A DNA stretch of 64,000 nucleotides, taken from assembly GCA_037176725.1 (NCBI GenBank), contig JAZBRS010000020.1, positions 58,432,001 to 58,496,000 of the forward strand, given 5' to 3'. Within the stretch, counting starts at the first letter, position 1. Every line of letters begins with the position of its first letter. A program made the position numbers and the translations under genes. Origin of the DNA: Posidonia oceanica. Lineage: Eukaryota > Streptophyta > Magnoliopsida > Alismatales > Posidoniaceae. Of the stretch, positions 33,241 through 45,900 are shown one piece after another. The notes beneath the pieces were generated by a model, which was not told the DNA's origin, made no database searches, and was given only the letters and a program-made list of their open reading frames with translations.

Positions 33241-35129
33241 ACCAAAACCCAAACCCTCTTTTTTCCCTCTTTTTTCTTTTCCTTTTTCTTTTCCCTTTTC
33301 TCCCTCTTTTTCCTTCCTTCTTCCCTTTCTTTTCTTTTTTTCTTCCTCACCTTCCGGCCCAGCCCACTGCCATAGTCCCGGCCCTCTTCCTTTTCTTTTC
33401 CTTTTTTCTTCCTTTTTTCTTCCTTTTTTCCTCTAGGCCTGGCCCATGACCTGCCTTGTCCTCCTCCTCTCTTCTTCAACCCATGCACCTGCAGATCCTC
33501 CTTCTCCTCTTTTCCCTCCCACTTCAAATTCCCACAACTGCAGCCCTCGACTGCCACCCAGCTTCCTCACAGCCATCACAAACTCATCGTCCTTCGCCGA
33601 CCTGCACCTGCTGTAGTAACTCCTTGGGGACTGCCGCGTGCTGCTTCTTCCAACGGTGCTTTCCCTTAGAGGCCGCACATTCCAGTCACTGCCACCACCT
33701 GCACCCAGCCCTCCTCGAGCCTCTGCTCAGCCTCCACACTCAAGTGCATCCCTCCGAACAAAACCAGAATCCCTTCTCCTTCCTCCACCCACCTTACCAG
33801 TGCGAATTGAGAGAGAGAACCAGAGTTTTTTCGTGTGAGAAAACTAGAGAGAGCTCCCCAAACACCTACTTCAATTCCCCCAGAACAGCCCCCAGAATCC
33901 TTTCAACTTCCTCCAACACCCACGCCCAAACCAACCTCCTCCTCCTTCCACCACCATTTCCAGAGCAGAACCCAATTCCCTTTTTCCTCCTCCAAAATCT
34001 TAGAACTTCTTCCAAGCAACCTAGCCACCTCATAGCCCCCCAAGCACCCACATTTCACTCCCCAAATACGCGCCAGCACCCACACCCCTCTCCCCACACC
34101 AGAGCCTAGAAAACCAACCCAGAAATCACTGCAAACACCCTCAGCCTTCCTACACACCCAGAGCACCCCTTCCCTGGAAAATTCCCAACACCACATCCCA
34201 CACCATCTCCTCCAAATCCAGCCCAACATTCCTTGACCAACCAACACCTCAGACCACCCTTCATTTCACCCCAGAACCTCCTGCATCACCCCCAATCCAT
34301 CACAAACACCTGTGGCTCCATTTCCACTAGAAACTCCAAAACATCCACCACACCTCTAGAACAGCCTCCACCCTAATTCAACCTCTCCTCCACCTTCACT
34401 GAACTCCCACCAAGCCACTAGAAGCAGCCATTCAGCCCGGAGAGCAACAACCCACCCCGGTGACCATGGCTCCACAGCAGACCACCCAAAAAATCCATCT
34501 CCTTCCCCGAGCGACCAAACTTGCTCCTGTTCAGCCCTAAGCTCCGGACCACCTCCAGCAGTTCATCCCAAGCTTCGCCTGCCGCCAAGGACGCTCGTAG
34601 CAAGGCCACCACCTCCGCCGGCAGCAGTACGACCCACTGAGGTCGAGGGAACGATCCAGCCGCCCAAATAGGTAAACATCATTACCTTTAGCTTAGTTTA
34701 GATCGTCTCTTGCTTCTCAGCCCTTTAGACCTTGGTTTTAGGCCTTAGATCACCGGTCAGCGTCGCTGCCATAGTTCATCTTCTCCGGCAAGCTCTTGCT
34801 GTGCCGCCGTGCTCCGGGCATCCGTAGCTCCTCTAGACCGCTCCTCGAGCTCCACCACAGCTCCCGTAGTCCAACCGCTGCGTCACCGAGCTTTGCCGTC
34901 ACCTCCAGCAGCCGGACCGCCTTCTGCAAGCTCTACAGACCTCCGTCCGCATCGCCATGCCAATCCGTCAGCCTTCATGCACCGCCGACCCCTCCGGAAC
35001 CTCCGCCGCACCTCGCCGGACCTCCCTGAGCATCGCTTATGCCTCACCGACCTCCGACAGTGCCTACACCAGCCATTCTTCCCTAACAAGCCACTGCCAC
35101 TATTCACCTGCTTTTTTTATTCACATTAG

Positions 35130-36560
35130 TTAGGTTTAGGTTTTATTTTTCCTTAGCTTATTAGGTTTTGCATTGCATTGCATTTATGTCCGTTTAATTT
35201 ACTTATTTGCATTCAAGTCCTGTTGTAGTTTAAAGTTCATTTAATTTTTAAATTTAACTTTATTGCATTACATTTAACTTCTGTTATTTACTTTTATTAC
35301 ATTTCGGTCCTGCTGTAGTTTAAAAACGCTTGATGTTATTTATTTTCAGTCCAGCAATTTACTTTATTTACATTCAAGTCCTGCAGTTGATTTAAATCAT
35401 TTAATTGCTTGTTTTTATCTTATTGCATTACTCTTAACTCTTGTTATTTACTTTATTTACATATCAGTCCATCTTCAGTTGTTAAAAATCATTTAAATCG
35501 CATGTTTATCTTATTACATTGCATTTAGGCCCTCTGTTTAATTTTATTTGCATCTTAGTCCTCCTACAGTTGATTCAAATCATTTAATTTGCATATTTAC
35601 CATATTGCATTGCAGTTTTCATCCTACATTTTATTTTTATTGCATTTTAGTCCAATGCATGCATTCACAGCATTTATTTTTGCATTTTTACCATATTACA
35701 TTGCATTTTAGACCCTGTATATTATCTTATTTGCATCTGAGTCCTGCATTTGGTTTGGAAATCATTTAAATGGCTTTTAAATCATACTACATTGCAATAA
35801 AATACTGCATGTTTTCAAAATTGCATTTTAGTCCAACCATAGTTCATGCATTTCATTTAAATCAGCATTTAAACTATATTGCATTAATAAAAACCCAGAA
35901 GCATGTTTTAATTGCATTTTAGTCCTTAGTTCAATCATTCATCATTTAAACCATGTTTTAAAACTTATTGCATTACTGAAAAACCCAAAAATACATTTTA
36001 ATTGCATCTGAGTCCTGTGCAGTTCATGCATTTCATTTAAATCATGATTTTAACTTTATTGCATTGCATAAAAATTCAAAAAAAACATGTTTATTTGCAT
36101 ATCAGTCCTTCAATGGTTTAAAACTCATTTAATCTGCATTTAAAACCTTATTGCATTGCATAAAAACCTAGAAAAAACATAATAATTGCATGTCAGTCCT
36201 TGTTTTCAGTTTTTTTGCATGTTTGCATGCTTTCTTGGCTTTGCATTTAAACCCTGCATGTTTTAAAAACTGCATTTAGGTCTTTTTCTTGCATTTTTGC
36301 ATGCATATCCCCTAATTAACCTTGCATTCATTCATGCATTGTTGCATTAGCATTGTTGCATGCATTTAAACCTGTTTCACACATAGTTAGGGGCATTTTG
36401 CATATAGGACCCTGTAGTTTTTCCAAATTACACTTAGATCCTTGCATTGCATTTTTGCATACATTTGCATTCCCATGTCATCAATCATTGCATCTTTGCA
36501 TCCATTCAAGCATCCTCAGCACTTTTGCATGTATACATCCTGCATTGCACACCCTTAGGG
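35130..36560 (+). repeat. degenerate tandem repeats in the C LTR
   Basis: A unit of roughly 70-90 bp containing TTGCATTGCATTT, AGTCCTGCAGTT and AAATCATTTAA recurs more than a dozen times with drift. The mirror of this array is at about 44500-45560 in the D LTR ('atgcaattt...aggac'). Confidence 0.7.
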
Positions 36561-37681
36561 ACTATTTGCACTTAGGCCCCTACCTTCTCTGGCCCTTGAG
36601 CCTTCTGACTTGAAACCTGAATAACTTTTAATCGAACCATTGGATTTCCACGATCTAACTGTCCAGGTCTTCCTGGTTGGTTGATCTTCCATTCTAATCA
36701 AAGTTATCTCAGATCAGGCCTCAGATTCTCAAGATAGGTCCATCTGAACACTGCACTACAATCATTTGCATTGCATGCATTGTTTGCATGCCAACATCTG
36801 TTTTCACCTATTTTCGCACTGTTTTGCATGCCAGCATCTGTTTTCGTCTGTTCTCGCACCATTTTGCATGCCTACTTTCCTTTTCGCTTGCTGTTGCATC
36901 GTTTTACGTGCCCGCTCTCGTTTTCCTTCCCTTTTGCACCGTTTTGCATGCCTGTTTTCGTTTCTCGCACCGTTTTGCGTGTTTGCCCATGTTTTCCTTT
37001 GCATGTCGCTTGCATGTGTATGGTTTTACCACTGTTTTGTTTTATCGCTTGCATTTGCATTAGGGCAGTGATACTTACTGCCTGGAGTTCTCACGGACCA
37101 GGGTTCGACTGGTTCGAAACACAGACAGCGTTGCTGAGCACTTAGATTGCACGTTTAATTCATTGCACGCATTCTATCACTTAGAGCACCCATTTGAGCA
37201 TCTAATTAGGCATTCATGGTATTTAGGCATTCATAGTATGCATTTCCCTACATATGTGAGCGTAAGCCTAGAAAGACCGATTCTCAGGTGTGTCGGGGGT
37301 GCCTAACAGCTTCCCCGCACGTAACAGGAGTCCTTGCCCTTTCTCATGGCCCACAATGACCATATTGCCCTCATCCTAGGCACGAGTCACATCATTTGCA
37401 TCTCATTGCATATCAGTTCATCTGCATTGCATTGCATTGCACCTTTTGCTTGGTTTTGCGTGTTTACTCACGCATTTCCCCGATTTTCCTTGTCTCCTGA
37501 CTTAATAGACACGGTGACGACTCTGATTTGTCTTATCTTTCCTTTTTTCCCTTTTTTTTAAAGTGTTTTTGAGTCAAGTCTTCCTTCTCGGATACACCCG
37601 CTAATAGTGAACCTGATTCTGATCGGTGCACGCGAGCTTTGGCAACGTACATGGACGATCCGAACATCGAGATTACTACAG

Positions 37682-37699
37682 TGGCAACTCCGCTGGGGA
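37682..37699 (+). other. primer-binding site of element C
   Basis: TGGCAACTCCGCTGGGGA lies one base after the LTR end, as in A. PBS-like copies follow at about 37822 (GTAGCAACTTTGCTAAGGA) and 38062 (AGCAGAAACCCCGCTGGAGA), each followed by 'ctctggctttc'. An older one, 'acggtgacgactctg', lies inside the LTR near 37510. Confidence 0.85.
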
Positions 37700-38607
37700 T
37701 ACTAGACTTCGGCTTTCGTTTTGGCTTTTTCGCCGCTTGGGTTTTGCTTTCTTTGCTTGCTTTGTGCCTTTGCCTTGTCTATTTGCTCGCTCGCCCGTGT
37801 CGATTCCTAGCAAGTCGCACAGTAGCAACTTTGCTAAGGATTCAGACTCTGGCTTTCCTTCTTGGCTTTTTGCTTGCATTGTTTTTTGCCTGCTCTTCGC
37901 TCTTCTCTTTCTTTGCGTTTTTCCAATTTTTCTGAGTCGAGTTTTCTCCCCGAATTCACTACTCATTACGACCCCCTCTCTCCCTCACGACACGATCGCA
38001 TCGCGAGCTATGACAGCGTGAGAGACCCATCGTGATCGGGCTCAGGAAATGGTCACAGGATAGCAGAAACCCCGCTGGAGAAACCCGACTCTGGCTTTCA
38101 TATTTGGCTTTCTCACTACTTTGATTTTGCATTTCTTTGCCTGCTTTGCCTTTACATTCTTTATTGTTTGCTCTCCCTTGTCTGTTTACGTGCCTTCTTT
38201 GTTTACATGCTTTATTCCTTACTCTACCTTTACATGCTCTACTGTCTGCCTGTCTTTACTTACTTTATTTACTTTATTGCTTATCCTTGCTTTATTTCTC
38301 GCATTACATGTCTAAATAATTGCTTGGCACAATAATACATGCTTTTTAGGTAATGAATGCTTCGTTTTACACACTTGCTATGCCACTACACATGCACATG
38401 CCATATATACCTGCCTTTTGACATGCTAAGTGTTTCTTTTTCCACTATCATGTCCACATACACATGCACATGCCATGCTCATGCTTTTTGCAGTGATTGT
38501 ATGTTGTTTGCTTGCCATGCTTGGGTGATTTTCTTCCCCTTTTTTGCATTAAGCCTAAGGACAATTAGAGACTGATTGCTCCCCCCATGGCTAACTAAAA
38601 ATGGCAA

Positions 38608-39119
38608 GTAAAAATAAAATCTAGGATCAACTAGAGCCATCAACACACTTGCATCCCCTTGAGTTAATAAAATGTGCAAGATAAAAGATTTTAATCATTT
38701 GCATGAAGCATCATATAGGGCTTCTCATCTGAGTCCACCTACCTGTCTGCGAAGGATGGTCCTGGCCTCTTGCCTCGATGCTTTGGCATGACGTGAGTTG
38801 GTCGGTCAGCCCCCCCTTGTCAGGAGTCGTGTCGGTGCTAATGGAGGGTACCACCCATGCTTTGGCGAGGTCGAGGCCACCAACGCACCACCCTGTTATT
38901 ACCTGAGCTTTGGGCCAAGATTTAGACAGGGGGCCTACTTTTCTGGCTTGAGTTGGTGACCTGTACACCTGTGGGCATCCGAAGTAGACTACCTACTAGG
39001 ATACACTAGATTGGTGAGAGAGAGCATGCTAGAAAGTATACATGTCATTCATGCCACGATTTAATGCATTTACATTTCTTTTTTCTATTTCTAATCCCAG
39101 TTTCTGTTGTGTCTCGCAG
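38608..39119 (+). other. candidate leader intron, element C
   Basis: The donor is GGCAA|GTAAAAA; TTTCTAATCCC is the branch-point candidate; the acceptor is TTTCTGTTGTGTCTCGCAG| ending at 39119. The layout is the same as in A and D. The interior carries the leader block conserved among all three elements (about 38720-39010). Confidence 0.5.
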
Positions 39120-39299
39120 AGATCAGTGAGCGAGTTCCCTAGCTGGAGCTCGAGTCCCTCCTCTTACTGACACCCCTACTGAGACACCTGTGCTTGACCA
39201 TCTCCTTCCGAGCTATCCGCTTTTGCGATCATAGCTCCTCTTAGGACTCGTTCTCTTTCCTCTCATCGCAGCCCTATTCTCACCCGCTCTCGGTTAGCG

Positions 39300-41820
39300 A
39301 TGGCCCAGTGCACCATTGAACCCCTGCTTACTCCTGTTGTTTCAAAGGGGATTTCTGCTTCGGCCCCTCCGACTCTCGTTTCCACTCCCCTTGTGCCTCC
39401 AGTGACACCAGGGTTTCCCCTTCTGTCGCCCAGGGCACCCCAGCATCCTACGGGGCATTGGCAGACTCACACTACTCTAGACCCGATCACCGATCTCATC
39501 TTGGTGACCTATGCTCGCGCTCTGGAGGCGCCTCTGACCTCATTATCCTAGGGATACGTCCCTCTCAACACCTCTTCTGCTGCGGTGACTCTTGCTGTAG
39601 GACTTCAATCTTTTGGACAGTTTGTCCCTCTTGGCTCTGGTCCCCTGCCGACACTGCAGCTCAGTATTCCCACTGACGGGACACTTGATGAGTAGTATCA
39701 GCATCTGATGGAGACTGCCCAACGGCTGCAGGGCATGGCTCTATCAGTCCGCCCTTCTTTCATTCCTACTGGTCCCAAGGTTCCTGTGTGGCCTGCTCTC
39801 GCATATCATGCATTTCATTCTACACTTCCGCCTAGACCATCGTCTCAACTGCTCATAGTTCCAGCAGTGGGGGCACGTATCCCGCCTCTTGCATCTGCAC
39901 AGCACTACACACAGCATGCACCTCCGCCACCTGGTGATCAGTCCTTCGGGCTAGTTGGAGCACAGTATCTCACAGGCCCGTCACCAGCACCACACCGGTG
40001 CGGTCGCTGCTGCTCCAGCACTCTGCACCCACTGCACAGCATGTCATCTACCCGCCCCCTTGCATCAGGTTCAGACTTCAGCATGCATTCCCTCTTACAC
40101 TCCACCACTGCACGGGTACTCCAGCCATCATGTTGCATCACCAGGCGATGTGATGGTGGATCCGGAGGAACACCCCGGTGCGATCCAATCGGCGTACGTG
40201 GTCTCTGCCCCCGCTGCCCCATCACATCCGGCAGCCAATCTAGACCCCATCAACAACAGGATGGATGTTTTGGAGAAAGCACTACGTTTAGTGCAGGGTA
40301 CTGACCACCAGTCTTACCATTTCCGGGACCTCTGCTATTTCCCAGAGGCGGTACTCCCACCAAAGTTCAAGATCCTGAACTTTGAGAAGTATGATGGTTG
40401 GGGCTGCCCCATAGCCCATCTGAAGGTGTATTGCGGTGATCTCGCCCAGCTTCAGGCTGACGAGAGGTTGCTGGTCTGCCTGTTCCAAAAGAGTCTGTCT
40501 GGTCTGACCCACAAGTGGTTCACATCACTTGACATGACTGTGATCAAGACTTGGAGCAACCTAAGCCAGGCGTTCTTGGAATAATACTCCTTCAACCTCG
40601 ACCTGGTCCCAAAGCGCACTGACCTGGTCGCAACCAAGCAGAATTTTGGCGAGCCGTTCGGGGAGTACGTCGGTCGCTGGCGCGCCCTTACTTCACAGGT
40701 TCGAGATAGGCCCTCTGACGAGGAGTCTTTCAAGATCGTTATCAAAGGGTCGCAGCCATCTAGCAGAGCTCTGCTTAGCATCCAAGCCGTCACGACCTTC
40801 ACTGCATTGATCCGAGCTGGCACTCGTGTAGAGAGTTTGTTGCGGAGTGGCAACTTCCCCGCACTCTCTACGTTTGCCAAGTAGGCCCCCGCCAGCAGCA
40901 ACAGCAGCAACACCACCACCACCAACAACAACAGCAGCAGCAACAACCGCCCCTGGAAAAAGGATCCTCCGAAACCCGCTATTACATATGTCGACTCTCC
41001 TACTGTGCCTGTTCATCTGGCGTCTCGGCCTGCCTCTCCTCAGATCATTTACGCACCTGCACCTAGGGCACACCCCACACCATAGATCACTACCACCGCT
41101 CGACCAGTCTATCCTACCATATCGGTTCAGCAAGGACAATATCAGAGGCAAAGACGGCCACCCACTGAGAAGTGGAAATTCGCCCCATTGGTGGAACCGC
41201 TAAATGCCGTCCTCCCGAAGATTGCGTCGCTCCTGAGCTTTCCGGAGGTTCGCCCGCCACCAAACCCACTACCGCATTGGTATAAGGCGAACCTTTTCTG
41301 CAATTTCCATCGAAGCGTCGGGCATTCGACGGATAACTGCTTCACCTTACGGAATGTTATCCAGGACTTGATCGAATCGGGAACGATTGTAATCGACACG
41401 CACGAGGCGTCCACTTCCACACCTCCTCATGCATCTGCATTAGTATCATCCCCTGCCAACATTGTCCGCCAGCCCCTACCGAAGCACTCCTATCTGGGAG
41501 GTGCAGGGACCTCGAGAATTCACTCTCTTTTTCCTTCTAGGTCCGCCACGTCTGTGGTAGACCTCTCTCAGCTCATCCATGATGTTTCTGGACCCCTTCC
41601 AGTCCCTCCGGGCATTCATATGATTCGACCACACGCCAGGCTAGAGCGTTCTTCTGCACCACCCTCCATGCTTCCTCGGGCCCAAGCCCCAGTACATCTC
41701 CTAGGTAAGCCTCAGCTAGGATCCCCTGTACACCTGTTAGGAAGACCTCAGCCTCCACCTGCCTTGCCTTCCCAGCAACCCCCTTATCTATGCCCCCCTC
41801 AACCAATAGGCACCCCTATA
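39300..41820 (+). pseudogene. gag: Element C gag (broken)
   Basis: It starts at the MAQ ATG (39300). The gag domain is at about 40350-40860 (GWGCPIAHLKVYCGDLAQLQ, HKWFTSLDM), followed by a Ser/Asn-type 'agcaacaacaac' expansion at 40888-40945 and C-x2-H-x4-H-x4-C at 41299-41340. Stops: TAG 39549, TAG near 39693, TAA 40582, TAG near 40880 and TAG near 41083, all where A or D have CAG or CAA. A frameshift lies between 39900 and 40070. From 41188 the frame is open into protease (577 codons). Confidence 0.85.
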
Positions 41821-42916
41821 GCCCCTCTCGTGCTCGCTGCACGTGCTCCCATGGTTATTAACCTAACCCGGGACACCCATCGTGTACCTTACAGCTACGC
41901 CACAGAAATGTGCGCGGAAGTGACACGATCGAGGAGGGTCTACAAACCCCCAGCACCGGTGGTTAGGCCTAGTCCTCCAGAACTTGCAGCACCTCCTCCT
42001 TTAAGCCAACCTCTTGTACCTACCATAGCTGAGCCTACCCCGAAAGCTACACCCCCTACCACCAAAAAGGGCCAGCCCAAGGCCGACATTACTTCCCAAC
42101 TTAAGAAGGTTAAAGCCGACATATCCATTTTGGACCTTATACACACATCTGCCGAATACCGCGAGGCTTTTCTTCTCGTGTTCCAAGCTGCCCATGTGTC
42201 CCAAGCCATAGAACCTGCCGCCTTGGAAAGCATGGTCGGGATGATTGCGAAACCCCAGGTCATCACTTTCACGAGTGATGAGTTGCCCCTGGCGGGGATT
42301 AATCATAACCAACCTTTGTTCGTCACGGTACAATTCAAAAACTTTCGCATTCCCCTTACGCTGGTCGATAATGGATCAGGCCTTAACGTCTGTCCCTTGC
42401 GAACAACAACAAAGCTCGGATTCAAAGCCGAGGACATTACTCCGGCTGTAAAGGGAATGACAGCTTTTGATAATACCCACCATGACGCTCTAGGGATTTT
42501 GATTATTCCTCTTATCATTGGCTCGGTCACATTCGATGTGGAAGTCTACGTCATTGACTTGAAGCCTAACTTCAATTTTCTGCTTGGGCGCCCTTGGCTC
42601 CATAAGCATCAGGTTATCCCCTCGACCCTCCATCGCATGATCAAGTTTCGTCGTGGCGACGATGTCATCGTTGTCATGGCGGAGAATTTTGAGAAGGAGC
42701 AGATCGAGACAGTCTCCTCTGTCTCTTCAAAGACTGTCCCCTTTGACCCTGAACTCTCAGATGCTTTATACCACGTTAATCGGTGTGAGCCGGTTAACTT
42801 TATACCAGATCTTGAACGTGTCAACTCCTTGGCCGTTCACAATAACCCTTTCCAGATGCTCAAAAATGTCTGTCAGAGGTGGGGTTACGTCAAGGGGACA
42901 CTGCTCGGGCGATATG
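41821..42916 (+). pseudogene. Element C protease, cut by element D
   Basis: The domain is open and has an intact L-V-D-N-G-S-G-L-N-V active-site stretch (about 42361-42390), NFLLGRPWLHKHQVIPSTL and RRGDDVIVV. It ends GTLLGRY at the insertion point, where the relatives continue into the pol linker. Only four bases of the 42917 LTR separate this frame from an accidental stop. Confidence 0.85.
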
Positions 42917-45900
42917 TGTAGCGATCCCGATCGGAATCAGGCTCGCTATTTTTTAGCGGCGATTGAGATCCGAGGAAGAGGCTCAACTCGAAAACACTTG
43001 AAATCGAGGAGAAAAAGGAAAGATAAGACAAATCAAAGTCGCCACCACGTCTATTAACGGAAGACGAGGAAAACCGGGGTAATGCGTGAATTAACACGCA
43101 AAACCGAGCAATAAATGCAAAGCAAAGCAATGCAAAGAAAAACAAATGCAAGCAAATGCAAATGAGATGACTCTAGCCTAGGATAAGGGCAGTACGGTCA
43201 TTGCGGGCCAAAAGACAGGGTAAGGACTCCTGTTACGTGCGGGGAAGGTGTTAGGCACCCCCGACACGCCCGAGAATCGGTCTTTCTAGGCTTACACTCG
43301 CATACGCAGGGAAATGCAGGATTGAATGTCTATGTGCCTATAAGTGCCTAAATGAATGCTCAAGGTGTGCTCTAAGTGGGAAGAAACAAAGCAAGGAAGT
43401 AAACGTGCTCTCTAAGTGCTCAGCTACGCTGTCCGTGTTCCGAATTAGGCGAAACCTAGCTCGTGAGAACTCCAGACAGTAAGCATCACAGCCCTATATG
43501 CAAATGCAAGCGAGAAAACAAAACAGCGAGAAAACCATGCAATGCGATCGACATGCAAGGGAAAGCGCAAAACACGCAAAACGAGACGAGAAATGAGCAA
43601 CGCACGCAAAACGATGCAAAAGAGCAAAAACGGCGCGCAAAACAAGCGAGAAAGCAAGACAGCACGTAAAACAAGACAAGGGAGCAAAGGGGCACGCAAA
43701 ACGAGACGAGAAAATAGAATGGCATGCAAAACGGAGCGAATGAATAAAACCGGCACGCAAAACGAGTGAGAAAGCGAGGCAACACACAAAATAAGGCAAG
43801 AAAACAGATGGGCACGCAAAACGGCGCCAAAACAAGGGCGGGCACGCGGAACGGTGCCAAAACAGCGAAGCAAAAACCTCGGAAAAGCCATGCAAAAGCA
43901 AGAATGCAGAAAAAGATTAGAAGGGGCCAAAGGGGAGGCAAGACAACGTGTGTGTAAAAACAGACGTTGTTTAGGACCACTCAGGGTAGGTGTGAAGACC
44001 TACAGAGGGGAGAGTGTGCAAACGAAGGGATTACCACCTCTTTGCGACTGTTTCCCACTAAACCGTTCCACGGTGTGTCTCGCATGCTGCCCAGAGCTCG
44101 CGATGCGATCGGATCGTGGAAAAGGGGGAAGAAAGTCATATTAAGTGGTAAATCTAGGGAAAACACGACACAAAACACTCAAGAATACGCGAAGCGGGGA
44201 TTGGAAGGTACGAGCAAAAAGGGGAGGCCTTATTCTACATGCTCAAAGAGACAGAAAGCGAAAACACGGAAAACTGTGCAAATGGCATGCAAATGCAATG
44301 CAGGGGTTTAGGAGGACATACCTAGAAATCCGGGAGCCTGATCTGAAATCTGTCTAGTCCATGCTGAAGAGCGCTTCGCCGTGGTCGCCTGGGCAGCTCA
44401 CTTGAGAAGATCCAACGGCCGGATTGGAAGATAACGCAGCTTCAAAGCAGAAGGGCCAGAACAGGGGAGAAGAATAGATGTAGGTGTTCAGGAGGTCCTA
44501 GGGATGTGCAAAATGGTCCTCCCAAGTGAAAGGGAGCTAAAAGTGCTTAGTGTATGCAGAAAGATGCTAGAATGCAAGACTAAATGAATGCAGGATGCAT
44601 GCAAAAGCAAGAAAAGGCAAAGAAAAGAAACTGGGAAAAACCAGGATTTCAGAAGGCATTTTGAAAAAGAAAGGGGCTAAAAATGCAAATTTTCCAGAAA
44701 ACAGGGGTCTACAGGAAAGGATTTCGAAAACAGGGGAGGACAGAGGTCTATTTGGCAAAAAACTAGGCTCAGAGTGGTGTTTTAAAAAGAGGGTATGCTT
44801 TAAAAGGGGTTTTAAAACCAAAAGGAAGGCAGAATGCAATTTTGAAAAAACTAGGGTCTAAAATGCAATTTTTCCAGAAAACAAAGTTCCAGGGAGTCTG
44901 GGAATACTAGTGGAGGGTCTGCATGAAATTTGGTAGGCATAGGAGCTAGAATGCAACCTAGGGGCAAAATGGTCTTTTCACATGATTTTTTAAAAGATGC
45001 AAGGACCTATGTGTGATTTTGAAATCATGCAGGGGCTGAAAATGCAATTTAGTATGGAAAACATGCTCTGAAAAATAAGGGACAGGACCACAGTGCAATT
45101 TTTAAAAAGATCAGGGTCAAAAATGCAATATAATAAGCTAAAAATGCATGCAAGAGCTACTGTCCATTTAAAATGGACCTAAATGCAAATATGCAAAACC
45201 AGAAGGGAGAGAAATGCAATGCAGTATGCAAAATAAGAAATAACAGCTAAGTTCCTACAGTGCGTGGGCTTACATGCAAAAACAGAAATATGCAGGGACC
45301 TAGAATGCAATGCAGTATGGTAAAATAAATGCAATTAAATGAACTGATTTAGTGCAGGACTCAAGTGCAAAAATTGAAAACGGAGGGACCAAACTACAAA
45401 ATATTATAACAGCACAGCACAGTAAATGGGTCAACTTGCAAATACTGAAAACCATAAACAGATTATGCAATTTAATATGATTTTGATTTAAAAACACAGC
45501 AGATTAAATGAAATAAGGACTGGAATGTAAAATGACAGAAACTTGAACCAAATATGCAATATTTACTTAAAAACTTTAGCTAGAATAAAATAAACACACA
45601 GTAACTGGTCGACGGCGACGAGTACTGTAGCGGAACGATGGCAGTACTCGTGGCCGCCGACAGGGGAGGCTGAGGAGGCGCGGGAGGGCGGAGAACGACG
45701 TCGGCGATCGTCCGGAGCTCTGGGAACGGTCCGGAGCTCGCTCTGTTGGTCGGAGTGTCCGGAGGAAGAGCAGCCGGCGCCGGAGAAGGTGAACTGTCCG
45801 GCGAGTCGAGGACGGAGCAGGAGGACCGGAAAACCTATTCTAAAGGCTGGGGAAGCAAGAGAAGAAGAAGAGGAAGCTAATGGAAACAAGGTTTACCTCT

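Larger units (their letters stand above)
32149..37680 (+). repeat. Element C 5' LTR (5532 bp)
   Basis: The LTR starts TGTTGACATCTC and ends GAGATTACTACA just before the primer-binding site. Segments in order: A-rich 'aaaacaattaaaa' repeats (32460-33240), pyrimidine-rich (33240-33480), a GC-rich stretch (33480-35110) with compositional frames, 'gcattttagtcctgcag' repeats (35130-36560), the 'cgttttgcatgcc' run (36770-37030) and the conserved block (37270-37360). It is colinear in mirror with the D LTR at 42917-48742. Confidence 0.88.
32149..42916 (+). mobile_element. Element C: left part of a Tat/Ogre-type retrotransposon
   Basis: The 5' LTR, primer-binding site, leader, gag and protease are present on the plus strand. 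The element is then cut at 42916 by element D inserted in the opposite orientation. The rest of C must lie beyond the window. It is closer to D than to A: it shares the long LTR type (TGTTGACA start, A-rich and 'gcattttagtcc' parts), and its gag-protease is less decayed than that of A. Confidence 0.88.

Noticed and set aside
33456..34109. 217-codon Ser/Pro/Thr-rich protein in the C LTR
   Set aside because: It is pyrimidine-rich composition inside an LTR with no recognisable domain, and the mirror region of the D LTR has no matching frame.
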